Source: Leishmania infantum JPCM5
Lineage: Eukaryota > Euglenozoa > Kinetoplastea > Trypanosomatida > Trypanosomatidae
Assembly: GCF_000002875.2 (NCBI RefSeq)
Contig: NC_009411.2
Location: 744,001 to 808,000, forward strand
DNA length: 64,000 nt
Direction of reading: 5' to 3'
Part shown: one piece after another, positions 29,368 through 39,129 of the stretch
Layout: each line of letters opens with the position of its first letter
Position numbering within the stretch: the stretch's first letter is position 1
Position numbers and translations under genes: made by a program
The notes under the pieces: model-generated
What the model was told of the DNA's origin: nothing
The model's input: only the letters and a program-made list of their open reading frames with translations
Databases searched by the model: none

Positions 29368-32300
29368 TTATGAGTTCGTGCTGGAGCGAGCTCGCTTCCG
29401 AGTAGTGGCCGGCACAGAGGCGCCCGCAAAAGACTTGCGCCCAGGGACATTAGACGGAGACGATGGCGCACTCCGCTCTGTCGACGACGATGGGCGATGG
29501 GCAGGGCAACTCTTTGCGCCCCTCCAGCTACCGCTAGCGCTGGTCCGTCGGTGAGTCACCGGGGGCGGCGCTGAATCGGTCGAGGGGCCCGCAGAGTCCG
29601 CCTGCTTGCCTTCGCCGCTACCATCGCTGTCGTCTGCGACCTCGTCTAGGTTCGGCATGCGCGGTGCTGGTGACACCATGGCAACGGCAGCGTGCGGCTG
29701 TCCATTGACGGCAGCGCGAGTTCGCGGCGTCAGCGGGGTCAGAGTTGGCACAGAAGCCGATAGCGCCTCTGCATCCGGACTGCCCATCCCGCTGCTCAGA
29801 GGGGGAACCGTGGTGGAGACTGCACCACGGTTACCACGCCTTGCCACTGCAGCCATGGTGAACGCGTTGATGGTGTCCGCATATTCGGCGACAAGGCCTT
29901 CAGCGCGCTCCAAGGCGGCTGTCTTGGCGGCCAGCTGATCCTCGAGCGTGTCCATGGCAGCGCGGGATTCAAGCTGAGCAGCCTGAACCTTCTCGAGCGC
30001 CACCTCACGGTCGTGTACGAGGGTTTGCAAGTGCTCGATGCGGGAGTTCAGCACATCTTGCGGCGATGGCCTCGACGAAGACAGATTGAGATCGGAGTTG
30101 CTGAGGGCAGCAGTGAGGCTATCGCGACGGCTGCGAGCTTTGCTGCTGCCGCCTGTGCCACCGCCGTACTGTGCCTGGGTGGCAGCCAGCTGTGTCGTGA
30201 TGCCGCTGAGGCTCTCTCGCAGCGCCTCCTGCCGCCGCGCCGCCTGAAGCTCTGGTGCGGCCTTGCTCAGCACGAGGTCCCGCATTCGTGCCTTCACCTC
30301 CTCCAGCTCCGCCTCCCGCACCTTCAGTTGTTGGCGGAGCTGCTTAAGCTCCTGCATCGTGCCGCCACCCGCGGCTGTCGCCATGAGCTCCAACTCACTG
30401 TAGCGCTGCTCCAGCTCCACATAGTCAGCGCGTAGCGTCGCCAGATCCTCGCGCAGGTGCTCCGCCTCTGCAGCCTTGGCGCGCAGCTCACTGACCTGCT
30501 GCTCCAGTGCCGCGCAGGCCTGCCGCAGCGTCGCCTCTCGTCCCTCCAGCTCGCGGGCCTGCCGGCGACTGAGCATGAGGTCTGCCTGCAAGCTAGACAC
30601 CTGCAGAATTTGAGCCTGTTCGATAGCCTCTAAAGTGGAAGGTGCCGTTGTGAAGCGCTGCGCTGCATTCTCGGCAGACGTAGCTGACAGAGACAGCGAC
30701 TTCGGCGTCACGGAGCCACTTACATTGCTGCGGGCACGCGAACTGGGCTCAAGACGCGAAGTGCGTAGCAGCCGGTCTGCCTCTCGGGTAAGTCGATGAT
30801 TCTCATCCTGCAGCTTGCGCAGTACAGCCTCCTGTTCCTTGAGATCCTTCTCGACCGCAGCCAGCTGCTCTTCTGCGCGCAGCTGCGCTGCAGTGGCGCG
30901 CGCTTCAGCACGCCGCGCCTCCACAACCTCTGCTGTGGTGACTGCCGTCCTCTGCCTGAGCTGCTCCTCGAACTCGGCCTGTGCCGACGCGATCTTTTCC
31001 GACGCGTCATCAATGGCGGCAGACAAGTTGTCGGCGCGGTCTCGCTCACCCATCAGGTCGCTTGCCAGTGCATCCATCGCAGAGCGTAAGTTGGTCAGGT
31101 CCACCTCCTTGTCCGCCAGTGTTCTTCGAAGATCCGCAATGGTGTTCGTCGCGGCCGCCTGCTCATCTATCAACCGCGCAAAGGCCGCCTCTGCACGGTT
31201 GGCGGGCACCGCGCGACACAGAGGAGATGTGCCCAGCACATATGACCCGCTGTTCGACTCCATCTCCACTGCATCGTCGTTCTCTGACTCCGTGGTGCGA
31301 CCCCGCCGACGCCGCCGCCGCTCGCGTCGGCCATTTGTCCTGGTGAAGGAGTTCGGCATTGCACCTCGATCCAAAGCTTCGAGGCGCTGTTCCATGGCAG
31401 CAACCCACTCCAGAGCTCGAGTCCACGGCGAAAGGATTTCCTGCACACTCGTTCCTGTGCCCGACGCGCCGTCCGTCTGGGAAGCCGACCGTTGCACCGC
31501 TACCTCAGCGACTCTGCAGAACGCCCTTGACATGTCTACCACATGAGCCATGCCAAGACGAACCTGCGTAGTTTGAACATCAAAGGCCGACGTCGTCGTC
31601 GCCAGCGCGTCCTGGAGACGCTCTTCATCACGATATTGTGCATCCTGCGCCTCCGCAGCGCGATCCAGCTCTTTCTGTGTCGCCAAAAGCTGCGCCACCA
31701 CGTCGGCTTTGTCCGACACGGCGGCTGCCAGTGCCTTCTGCAGCCGTGTAACCTCATCGGTGAGCACCGCCCGGGCGTCATTTAGTTCCGATGCGTCATA
31801 GTTCAGCTGCTCAACGAGAGCCTCCTGCTCGGCGAGCCGTGCCACCGTGCGCTCCAGCGTCGCCTGCACGTCCTCGCTGCGCTGCAGCACCTCCGCCAGC
31901 TCCGCAGCTGTTCCGTTCAGCGTTTCCCGCAGCGCCGATGCCTCCGCCTCCGCGGCCTCGCTGCGCCGTGCCTCCGCCGCGCACCGCTCCTCAAGCGAGG
32001 CAGCAGCGCTCTCACCGTCCGTCTGCCTCGACGCAAACGTCGTCACAGCGGCGCGTGAGGTCGACAGCTTCTCCCTCAGCTGCGCGTTCTCCGCCGTCAG
32101 CGCCGCCACGCGCGCCATCAGCTCGGCTTCAGTGACCTCCGCTGCCGTGTGCATGACCTCGTGCTTGCCCTCCGCGTCCGCAGCACGCGCCTCCAGCTCC
32201 GCTACAGCGCGAGTCGCGCGCGCCAGCTCCTCCACCGTGCGCGCGTGCTCTGCCGCCAGCTGCTCCTTCGCCTCTGAATACACCTGCAGCCGCTGCTCGG

Positions 32301-35300
32301 CATCGCACACCTCGGAAGCAGTGCGGTCCAGCGCAGCAAGCGCCGTGCTGAGCTCAACGTCCTTGCTGCGTACCGCGGCCTCTGCTTCCTCTAGGCACGC
32401 CTGCAGACGCTGCTGCGCGGCAGCCGCGTCCGACGCGCGGTCCTCTGCCGCGGAGATCTTTCCGCGAAGTCCGGCTGCCTCTTCGCCAAGCGCGTCACGC
32501 TCGCTCGTGAGCAGCAGCACGGACCGCTGCGCAGTAGCCAGCTCATCCTGCAGCCTTGTGCTCTCAGCACTCAGAACCCCCACAAGTGACTCCTGCTCGG
32601 CGAGCCGTGCCACCGTGCGCTCCAGCGTCGCCTGCACGTCCTCGCTGCGCTGCAGCACCTCCGCCAGCTCCGCAGCTGTTCCGTTCAGCGTTTCCCGCAG
32701 CGCCGATGCCTCCGCCTCCGCGGCCTCGCTGCGCCGTGCCTCCGCCGCGCACCGCTCCTCAAGCGAGGCAGCAGCGCTCTCACCGTCCGTCTGCCTCGAC
32801 GCAAACGTCGTCACAGCGGCGCGTGAGGTCGACAGCTTCTCCCTCAGCTGCGCGTTCTCCGCTGTCAGCGCCGCCACGCGCGCCATCAGCTCGGCTTCAG
32901 TGACCTCCGCTGCCGTGTGCATGACCTCGTGCTTGCCCTCCGCGTCCGCAGCACGCGCCTCCAGCTCCGCTACAGCGCGAGTCGCGCGCGCCAGCTCCTC
33001 CACCGTGCGCGCGTGCTCTGCCGCCAGCTGCTCCTTCGCCTCTGAATACACCTGCAGCCGCTGCTCGGCATCGCACACCTCGGAAGCAGTGCGGTCCAGC
33101 GCAGCAAGCGCCGTGCTGAGCTCAACGTCCTTGCTGCGTACCGCGGCCTCTGCTTCCTCTAGGCACGCCTGCAGACGCTGCTGCGCGGCAGCCGCGTCCG
33201 ACGCGCGGTCCTCTGCCGCGGAGATCTTTCCGCGAAGTCCGGCTGCCTCTTCGCCAAGCGCGTCACGCTCGCTCGTGAGCAGCAGCACGGACCGCTGCGC
33301 AGTAGCCAGCTCATCCTGCAGCCTTGTGCTCTCAGCACTCAGAACCCCCACAAGTGACTCCTGCTCGGCGAGCCGTGCCACCGTGCGCTCCAGCGTCGCC
33401 TGCACGTCCTCGCTGCGCTGCAGCACCTCCGCCAGCTCCGCAGCTGTTCCGTTCAGCGTTTCCCGCAGCGCCGATGCCTCCGCCTCCGCGGCCTCGCTGC
33501 GCCGTGCCTCCGCCGCGCACCGCTCCTCAAGCGAGGCAGCAGCGCTCTCACCGTCCGTCTGCCTCGACGCAAACGTCGTCACAGCGGCGCGTGAGGTCGA
33601 CAGCTTCTCCCTCAGCTGCGCGTTCTCCGCCGTCAGCGCCGCCACGCGCGCCATCAGCTCGGCTTCAGTGACCTCCGCTGCCGTGTGCATGACCTCGTGC
33701 TTGCCCTCCGCGTCCGCAGCACGCGCCTCCAGCTCCGCTACAGCGCGAGTCGCGCGCGCCAGCTCCTCCACCGTGCGCGCGTGCTCTGCCGACAGCTCCT
33801 TGACGCGGTGCTGAGCGTCCTCCAGCTGATATGCAAGCGAGTCCAGCGCCGCATTCATAGCGCGCAGCTCCGACTCAGCAGCAGTCGAAGGCTGGGCGGG
33901 CGGCGGTGTCGGAAGGCTGCTCGCTGCGTCCCGCGCAGCCCTCTCCAGCTCCTCTACGTGCGCTTGCAGCTGCTCCACCGCGCGCTGGTGCTCCGCACAC
34001 CGCTCCCGGTGCGCCTCCTCGGACGCTCGGAGCCGCTTTTCCTGCGCCTGCGTTGCCACCAGCTCGTCCCTCAGAGCCGCCATGACCTCCTCTAGGTGCG
34101 CCTGCTGCGCCGCTGCAGCCGCCTCGGCCTCGGCCAGCGCGCGGGACTGTGACGCCAGCTCCGCCTCCAGCGTGTTTACCTCCGCCTTCAGGTCAGCCTC
34201 CACGCGCACGCGCTCCGACTGCAGGGCTGCTATGGTCTGCTTCATCTGCTCGATGCACTGGTGCGCTGCCTCGAGGGCAGCGATGTCCTCTTGTTTTTGC
34301 CATTCCCTATCATCTGCACGGACGTCTAAAGGCGCCCTCACAGCCGAGGAGCGGCTCTGCAGCTGTTCCTCCGCGTGCGCTGGTGGTGATATGAGAAGGG
34401 CGCGCCGCTCGTCCGGCAAGCGTCGAACCTCGCCTATGATGTCATCGCGGTCGCCGACAACAGCATCGCGCTGAGAGCGCAGACTTGCGAGCTCAGCCTC
34501 CGATTCCTGCCGCTGCTGTGATGCCTCGCTCTCTGCTGATGCGGCTGGTGTGTGGATCAATGTCCTCTCCGCTTCTGCGCCGCCGTGCCGATGCCGCTGG
34601 TGCTGCTCCCCCTGCTCGAGCTCCTCGATGCGTTGTCGGAGCTCACGGAGCTGGGACTCTAGGCTCTCACGCGTGTCGCGGAGATCCTGCAACTCCGAGG
34701 TAGCGCTGAGCAGCTGCTCCTGCGCCACATGAAGGCTTTCAGCGAGCTGCTGGTTTCCGCTGATCGCGACGTCAAGCTGCTCTTGGCGCAGTTGGTTCGC
34801 ACGCTCTGCTAGCTCCAACTCCCTCTCCAGATTATTGACGAGAGACTGCATCTGTTCATTGCGGGCTTGCATGCTCTGTCGCTCCTCCAGTCCAGTGGTG
34901 AGCGAGTGGCGAAGCTCCTCCTGAGCCTGCTGCGCGCTGTGATGGTGCTGCTGCTCTTTCTCCTGGAGTGCAGCTACCTGCGCCTCTGCCTTGGCAAGGG
35001 CGGCGGTGAGGTCATCGTAAGACGCTTGAAGTGATGCGTAGTCTTTCTTTGAGATCGGCGCGCGCTGGGTGAGGGCAGCCACTAGCTCGTCTTCCGCGCT
35101 CTGCATATCTGCGCACTGCTGCCGCAGTTGCGCAATCGTGTCGAGCAGCTCTGCGCGATCGGCCGTGGCAGTGGCACTCGCTTCAGCGTGTGCGGCCAGC
35201 GCTGCTTTGTGAGCTGTGTGTTCCTCTTCGAGGCGGTGGCTGAGAGATGTGTTCAGGCACTGGAGCTCCTCGAGCGCAGTGTGCAGCGCAGCAGACGCCG

Positions 35301-36246
35301 CTTCAGCCCCATCCTGCAACTCCTCCGCGCTCGGTAGATCACGTGACGGCGACGTGTGGGGCGCTGCAGCACCCTCACCGGAGATGTTCGCGCTTCGCCG
35401 GCCGTGCTCAGCTGCAGTAGTGCTGGAGCTGCGGCGCTGCGACGACGCAGCAGCTGCCCTCTCGCACTCCTGCTGCAGCTCACGCAGCTGCGCATCTTTC
35501 AGAGCCAACTGAGACTGGTAGAAATGGACAGCGATGGAGGGGTCAGCGCCGCTCAGCACGGACATCTTGGCCTGCATGTTGCGGGCATGCCCCTCAGCCT
35601 CGGCGAGTTTCTGGCGCAGTTGAGCGTTGTCCTCCCGCACTTTCAGCAAAGCATCGCTCGCCCTCTCCTGTTCGCGCCGGAGCGCGTCGATTTCCACGTA
35701 CCTGTTGTGCAGCTCCTCCTTCAGGTGGGCAACCTCGCCACGGTACTGGTCGCGCTTTGCGTACGCCGCCGAGAGGTACCCGCTGTACTGCCTCGATGAT
35801 TCCTGCAGGTGGGAGGCGTAGTTGTAGAGCTCACTGCCGCTGAGGTGATCAATGCCGCGGTGGGCGAGCGACGTCAAGTCGCCGGCGTCGGCGTGGGTGG
35901 AGAGCGGCCGCGACGTCGACACACCACTGGTAGCAGCATAAACAGCCGACGACGTGGGTACTCCAAAGCCCGCGAAGCCGGCTGTGGTGGCGCTAGGTCG
36001 TGGTGCCTGCGTCGCTGGTGGAGGCGGCGGCACCGCAGGCACTCGCGATTGCGCCAGCTCCCGCACACTAATCGGTCGGGCAAGATCGGCAGAGAGCACG
36101 CCAGCGGGCGGTGGACGTGCGGGTTGCGCAGCGTAGGAAGGAGAAGGCAAAGAGGTGCGGGAGCCGGACATGGTGGCCGGTTGTCCATCGCAGCAGAGCG
36201 CGGACTGCTGGTGCGCACCAGCTTTGCAAAAGTTGTTGCCCCACAT
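29368..36246 (-). CDS. NUP-1: Giant repeat-bearing coiled-coil protein, candidate nuclear lamina protein NUP-1 (2292 aa)
   Basis: Nearly the whole chain after about residue 150 is heptad-rich coiled coil dominated by Glu, Ala, Leu, Gln and Arg. The N-terminus (about 1-110) is Pro/Ser-rich. Residues about 819-1474 hold 2.56 copies of a 256-residue unit, almost identical in DNA. An Arg-rich patch RRERRRRRRGR (about 1639-1649) and a C-terminal KRAR are possible nuclear localisation signals. No motor, kinase or other catalytic domain is present. In T. brucei the large repetitive lamina protein NUP-1 lies close to PEPCK on chromosome 2 (recalled). The position beside PEPCK, the size, the coiled coil and the homogenised repeats are why I call it NUP-1; sequence identity was not tested. 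The first ATG (36246) is used; ATG at 36171, in a good CCACCATG context, would give 2267 aa. Confidence 0.7.
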   Translation of the reverse strand: MWGNNFCKAGAHQQSALCCDGQPATMSGSRTSLPSPSYAAQPARPPPAGVLSADLARPISVRELAQSRVPAVPPPPPATQAPRPSATTAGFAGFGVPTSSAVYAATSGVSTSRPLSTHADAGDLTSLAHRGIDHLSGSELYNYASHLQESSRQYSGYLSAAYAKRDQYRGEVAHLKEELHNRYVEIDALRREQERASDALLKVREDNAQLRQKLAEAEGHARNMQAKMSVLSGADPSIAVHFYQSQLALKDAQLRELQQECERAAAASSQRRSSSTTAAEHGRRSANISGEGAAAPHTSPSRDLPSAEELQDGAEAASAALHTALEELQCLNTSLSHRLEEEHTAHKAALAAHAEASATATADRAELLDTIAQLRQQCADMQSAEDELVAALTQRAPISKKDYASLQASYDDLTAALAKAEAQVAALQEKEQQHHHSAQQAQEELRHSLTTGLEERQSMQARNEQMQSLVNNLERELELAERANQLRQEQLDVAISGNQQLAESLHVAQEQLLSATSELQDLRDTRESLESQLRELRQRIEELEQGEQHQRHRHGGAEAERTLIHTPAASAESEASQQRQESEAELASLRSQRDAVVGDRDDIIGEVRRLPDERRALLISPPAHAEEQLQSRSSAVRAPLDVRADDREWQKQEDIAALEAAHQCIEQMKQTIAALQSERVRVEADLKAEVNTLEAELASQSRALAEAEAAAAAQQAHLEEVMAALRDELVATQAQEKRLRASEEAHRERCAEHQRAVEQLQAHVEELERAARDAASSLPTPPPAQPSTAAESELRAMNAALDSLAYQLEDAQHRVKELSAEHARTVEELARATRAVAELEARAADAEGKHEVMHTAAEVTEAELMARVAALTAENAQLREKLSTSRAAVTTFASRQTDGESAAASLEERCAAEARRSEAAEAEASALRETLNGTAAELAEVLQRSEDVQATLERTVARLAEQESLVGVLSAESTRLQDELATAQRSVLLLTSERDALGEEAAGLRGKISAAEDRASDAAAAQQRLQACLEEAEAAVRSKDVELSTALAALDRTASEVCDAEQRLQVYSEAKEQLAAEHARTVEELARATRAVAELEARAADAEGKHEVMHTAAEVTEAELMARVAALTAENAQLREKLSTSRAAVTTFASRQTDGESAAASLEERCAAEARRSEAAEAEASALRETLNGTAAELAEVLQRSEDVQATLERTVARLAEQESLVGVLSAESTRLQDELATAQRSVLLLTSERDALGEEAAGLRGKISAAEDRASDAAAAQQRLQACLEEAEAAVRSKDVELSTALAALDRTASEVCDAEQRLQVYSEAKEQLAAEHARTVEELARATRAVAELEARAADAEGKHEVMHTAAEVTEAELMARVAALTAENAQLREKLSTSRAAVTTFASRQTDGESAAASLEERCAAEARRSEAAEAEASALRETLNGTAAELAEVLQRSEDVQATLERTVARLAEQEALVEQLNYDASELNDARAVLTDEVTRLQKALAAAVSDKADVVAQLLATQKELDRAAEAQDAQYRDEERLQDALATTTSAFDVQTTQVRLGMAHVVDMSRAFCRVAEVAVQRSASQTDGASGTGTSVQEILSPWTRALEWVAAMEQRLEALDRGAMPNSFTRTNGRRERRRRRRGRTTESENDDAVEMESNSGSYVLGTSPLCRAVPANRAEAAFARLIDEQAAATNTIADLRRTLADKEVDLTNLRSAMDALASDLMGERDRADNLSAAIDDASEKIASAQAEFEEQLRQRTAVTTAEVVEARRAEARATAAQLRAEEQLAAVEKDLKEQEAVLRKLQDENHRLTREADRLLRTSRLEPSSRARSNVSGSVTPKSLSLSATSAENAAQRFTTAPSTLEAIEQAQILQVSSLQADLMLSRRQARELEGREATLRQACAALEQQVSELRAKAAEAEHLREDLATLRADYVELEQRYSELELMATAAGGGTMQELKQLRQQLKVREAELEEVKARMRDLVLSKAAPELQAARRQEALRESLSGITTQLAATQAQYGGGTGGSSKARSRRDSLTAALSNSDLNLSSSRPSPQDVLNSRIEHLQTLVHDREVALEKVQAAQLESRAAMDTLEDQLAAKTAALERAEGLVAEYADTINAFTMAAVARRGNRGAVSTTVPPLSSGMGSPDAEALSASVPTLTPLTPRTRAAVNGQPHAAVAMVSPAPRMPNLDEVADDSDGSGEGKQADSAGPSTDSAPPPVTHRRTSASGSWRGAKSCPAHRPSSSTERSAPSSPSNVPGRKSFAGASVPATTRKRARSSTNS
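31823..33791 (-). repeat. Tandem 768-bp repeats inside the NUP-1 candidate
   Basis: A 433-bp block occurs three times (31823-32255, 32591-33023, 33359-33791), separated by two copies of a 335-bp block (32256-32590, 33024-33358). The period is exactly 768 bp, or 256 codons. Copies are near-identical; one difference noticed is GCCGTCAG versus GCTGTCAG near 32100/32868/33636. The unit encodes coiled coil from EHARTVEELARATRAV to EAKEQLAA. Copy number could be under-represented if the assembly collapsed the array. Confidence 0.95.
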
Positions 36247-37221
36247 GCGCAAGCCGTGTGCCTAGTGTATCTAATCGCTCTATATACAGATAGAAATAGA
36301 TCGCTGTAGCTCGCCTCCCTTCTCGTCCTCTTCTTCGCCACGATTCTGACCGTGTGGGGTGTGCGCGTCGGCTGGTTCGCTCCTGGCGTATGCGCCTCGC
36401 CGAATCCTTCTTTGGTAAGCCTTTTTGTGTTGCTCTTCTTTAATCCGCCTTCGTTAGTTTCCCTTTCCGTTGTTGCTGAGTTCTCGGTTGCCTTGTGTGT
36501 GTGTGTGTGTGTGTGTGCCTACGCACTCCACGTGAACCGGCAAATGAACGGCCTACAGCAACTGTGATACCACGCGGCACGTTGATGTCACCTCCTCCCC
36601 GTACCCTTCACACGCGTGCTCTGGAGGTATGTGGCTGAGTTCTCTGTGAATTAGAACGCTGCGCTTCTGGATGGCGGTGATTCTTTCACGGAGCATGCAT
36701 CGATGCGCAAGGCGGGAAACCAAAAAGGCACAAGACAGAGTGTGTGAGACATACAGGATTGTGAGGTCACCCAAAACGAAACCCCTCCAGCACACCCGCC
36801 CATCCACACACAGCCGCAGCAGAAGTGTATGTGGGGTTGATGGCTGCCGCTTTCCGTGAGCTGGTGACGTTGGCGTGGGCATCGTCTTCCTCTTCTGTTT
36901 TCCGCCCTTTTCGGTGCGTCCTTTGCTTCTTTTTCTTGGCTAAGCGCCTTGTGTGAACAACCGTCGTTACCAACGATGAGACATAGACCCGCTCTCATGC
37001 ATGTGCGTGGGCGCGGGCACAGACACGCACAGCCCACTCGCCCCTCTTTCTCCTTCCTCATTCAGTGGCACAGGCACGTGAGCAGAGCAAGTGTACACCT
37101 GCGCTTACACGTATGCGTCATGCGCAACGGTGGTGGCTGTGGCAAGAAAGGTATGGGGCTCTCGCAATCCTTGCTCGCCCTAGCCCCACCCCGACCTGCG
37201 CATCAGCGCGATCTAGCAACG
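36247..37221. other. Intergenic region between the YchF/OLA1 gene and the NUP-1 candidate
   Basis: No gene seen. Coding-strand sequence near 36275-36300 (TCTATTTCTATCTGTATATAG) is a modest pyrimidine tract ending in AG, and is a candidate splice acceptor for the coiled-coil gene. A (GT)n run lies at about 36497-36517. The remainder is the OLA1 3' flank. Confidence 0.55.
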
Positions 37222-38340
37222 CTACCCACGCTGCGTGTTGTGCTCTACAATGAACACCTCGCCATCCTGCATCACGTACCTGTCGTTCACCGTGCGCATC
37301 TGCATCTCCGCAGATTCGAGGTTTGGTCGCCCGATGAACGTGTCCCATGTCATCACCTTGGCGCGCACAAAGTTCTTCTCGAAGTCGGAGTGGATCTCAC
37401 CGGCTGCCTGCCGCGCCGTTGAGCCCTGCGCCACTGTCCAGCCATGCGCCATCTTCGGCCCCACTGTGAAAAAGGACTGAAGCTTGAGCAGCGCATACAC
37501 CTGCTTCATCAGTACCTGGCCACGTGGCGCGTCGATGCCGTACTCTTCCAGGAACATGAGCTGCTCCTCGCGCGATGCAAGTTGTGCTGTCTGCTCCTCG
37601 ATGGCGACCGACACACGGCAGGTCCGCTCGGCCCCGAAGGCGGCCTCCACCTCACGAGAGAAGGCGTTGCCATCCTTCACACCCCGCTCGTCCACGTTCA
37701 GCACAAACATCATGGGCTTGTGGGAGAGCAAGTCGTAGCTCTGCAGCAAGCCTTTCTCCGCCACAGTGAGCTTCGCCTTTGCAGGCATGTCTGCTGCTGG
37801 CTTGCCCTCCTCCAGCCACTGCTGAAGGCGCTTCAAGAAGCTGTATTCAACGTCCTGCGCCTTCATCGTCTTTTGTACCTTGCGCATCCGCTTCTCCACC
37901 ATCTCGAGGTCCGACAGGACAAGCTCACTCAGAATGACATGAATGTCATCCAGAGGGTGCGGGGTGTCAAAGCCCTCCTTGGAGCTCTCGAAGCAGCGCA
38001 CCGTATGCAGCAGCACGGCGCAGTTTCGGATGTCAGCGAGGAACTTATTGCCGAGCCCGGCCCCCTTCGAGGCTCCAGCGATCAGCCCCGCCACGTCCGT
38101 CAAGTCTACCTCGACGTCGACAATCTTCTCTGCCTGAGTGAACTGCGCCAGCTGGCGCAGCCGCGGATCGACGATCGGCACCTTCGACGTGTTCGCGTCG
38201 ATCGTACAGAATGGAAAGTTGCCCGTCTTTGCTATCTGGCTGCACGTGAGGGCGTTAAAGAGGGTGGACTTGCCCACATTCGGTAGCCCCACAATACCAG
38301 CAGCGCGCCGTCTCCAGAGCGCGACGCTAAGTCGCAGCAT
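37222..38340 (-). CDS. YchF/OLA1-family translation-associated ATPase/GTPase, probably mitochondrial (372 aa)
   Basis: P-loop NTPase of the Obg-related YchF/OLA1 family. Motifs: G1 GLPNVGKST (18-26), switch I region around NFPFCTIDAN (41-50), G3 DVAGL (82-86), and G4-like NVDE (215-218). NVDE replaces the NKxD guanine-specificity motif, the family feature linked to ATP preference. The C-terminal TGS-like domain ends the protein (AAGEIHSDFEKNFVRAKVM followed by VMQDGEVFIVEHN). The extra N-terminus MLRLSVALWRRRAAG is hydrophobic and Arg-rich without acidic residues, consistent with a short mitochondrial presequence. Length matches bacterial YchF (about 363 aa). YchF/OLA1 proteins bind ribosomes and respond to oxidative stress, so a role at mitochondrial ribosomes is an inference. 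A separate cytosolic paralogue would be expected elsewhere. Confidence 0.93.
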   Translation of the reverse strand: MLRLSVALWRRRAAGIVGLPNVGKSTLFNALTCSQIAKTGNFPFCTIDANTSKVPIVDPRLRQLAQFTQAEKIVDVEVDLTDVAGLIAGASKGAGLGNKFLADIRNCAVLLHTVRCFESSKEGFDTPHPLDDIHVILSELVLSDLEMVEKRMRKVQKTMKAQDVEYSFLKRLQQWLEEGKPAADMPAKAKLTVAEKGLLQSYDLLSHKPMMFVLNVDERGVKDGNAFSREVEAAFGAERTCRVSVAIEEQTAQLASREEQLMFLEEYGIDAPRGQVLMKQVYALLKLQSFFTVGPKMAHGWTVAQGSTARQAAGEIHSDFEKNFVRAKVMTWDTFIGRPNLESAEMQMRTVNDRYVMQDGEVFIVEHNTQRG

Positions 38341-38482
38341 GAGGAATGGGAACAGGGGGGGAGCCGCGGTGGTGCACCGTCTTCCACGTCGATGATGTGC
38401 AGGTGCAATCCGCTACGCAGTGAAAAAAGAGGAGATGTGCAACAAGGATAGCGATAGAGAGAGAGCGTGTGTGCGAGTACGG

Positions 38483-38515
<33 letters not shown>

Positions 38516-39129
38516 TGTTTGTGCGTCCCTAAGCTTGCTGGCCTTGCATCTTCCCGCGTGGCCGACGCACACGTGATGCCGTGCCTCCGTCTGTTCTCGG
38601 TGCGTGTGTTTGTGCTTCATCTCACGCGCCCCGCCATCACCACGATGACCATCATCACAGGCACGCGTCCCACTGCTCGAGGAGGACCTCTTCTGTTGCG
38701 TCTGCTTGTGCCGCACAAGAAGGATGTTGGAAGAGAGACGCGAAAGGAAACAAACAAAACAAACGGAAAGCATGTCTTTTAGCAAATCTCTGCTCGCCGC
38801 ACGCAAGCCGGCACATCTCCCAACCAGCCATGCGTGCAAGCACCAGTCACCAGCCACCAGCCGCCAACCCTCTACAACCCTCCTGTCAGTTGTCATTGCA
38901 TGAACGACATGTGCGAGATATGAAGGTGGTGGGAAGGGGGTGGCGCTTGACAGTAGCAGACCAATACGACGGCAGCTGCAGCAGAGCGAGGTGCTGAGAA
39001 GGGAAGCAGGGAAAAGAGCTGCCGCACCACATCACCCACGAGCACGCGCCTTCACTGGAGCCTCTGCACCTTCTAAACCCGCTCTCTGTGGCCCCCTCCC
39101 TTTCTCACACCGGACTCTGTCGTCGCTAT
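38341..39129. other. Intergenic region between the phosphatase and OLA1 genes
   Basis: No gene seen. It contains a long (GT)n run at about 38484-38514, which is (AC)n on the transcript. The rest is unremarkable sequence forming the phosphatase 3' flank and the OLA1 5' flank. Confidence 0.6.

Noticed and set aside
31847..33814. 655-residue plus-strand open frame (Ser/Ala/Arg-rich) across the repeat region
   Set aside because: It is the antisense of the coiled-coil repeats; GC-rich codon bias removes stops on the opposite strand, and the composition is an exact shadow of Glu/Ala/Arg codons.
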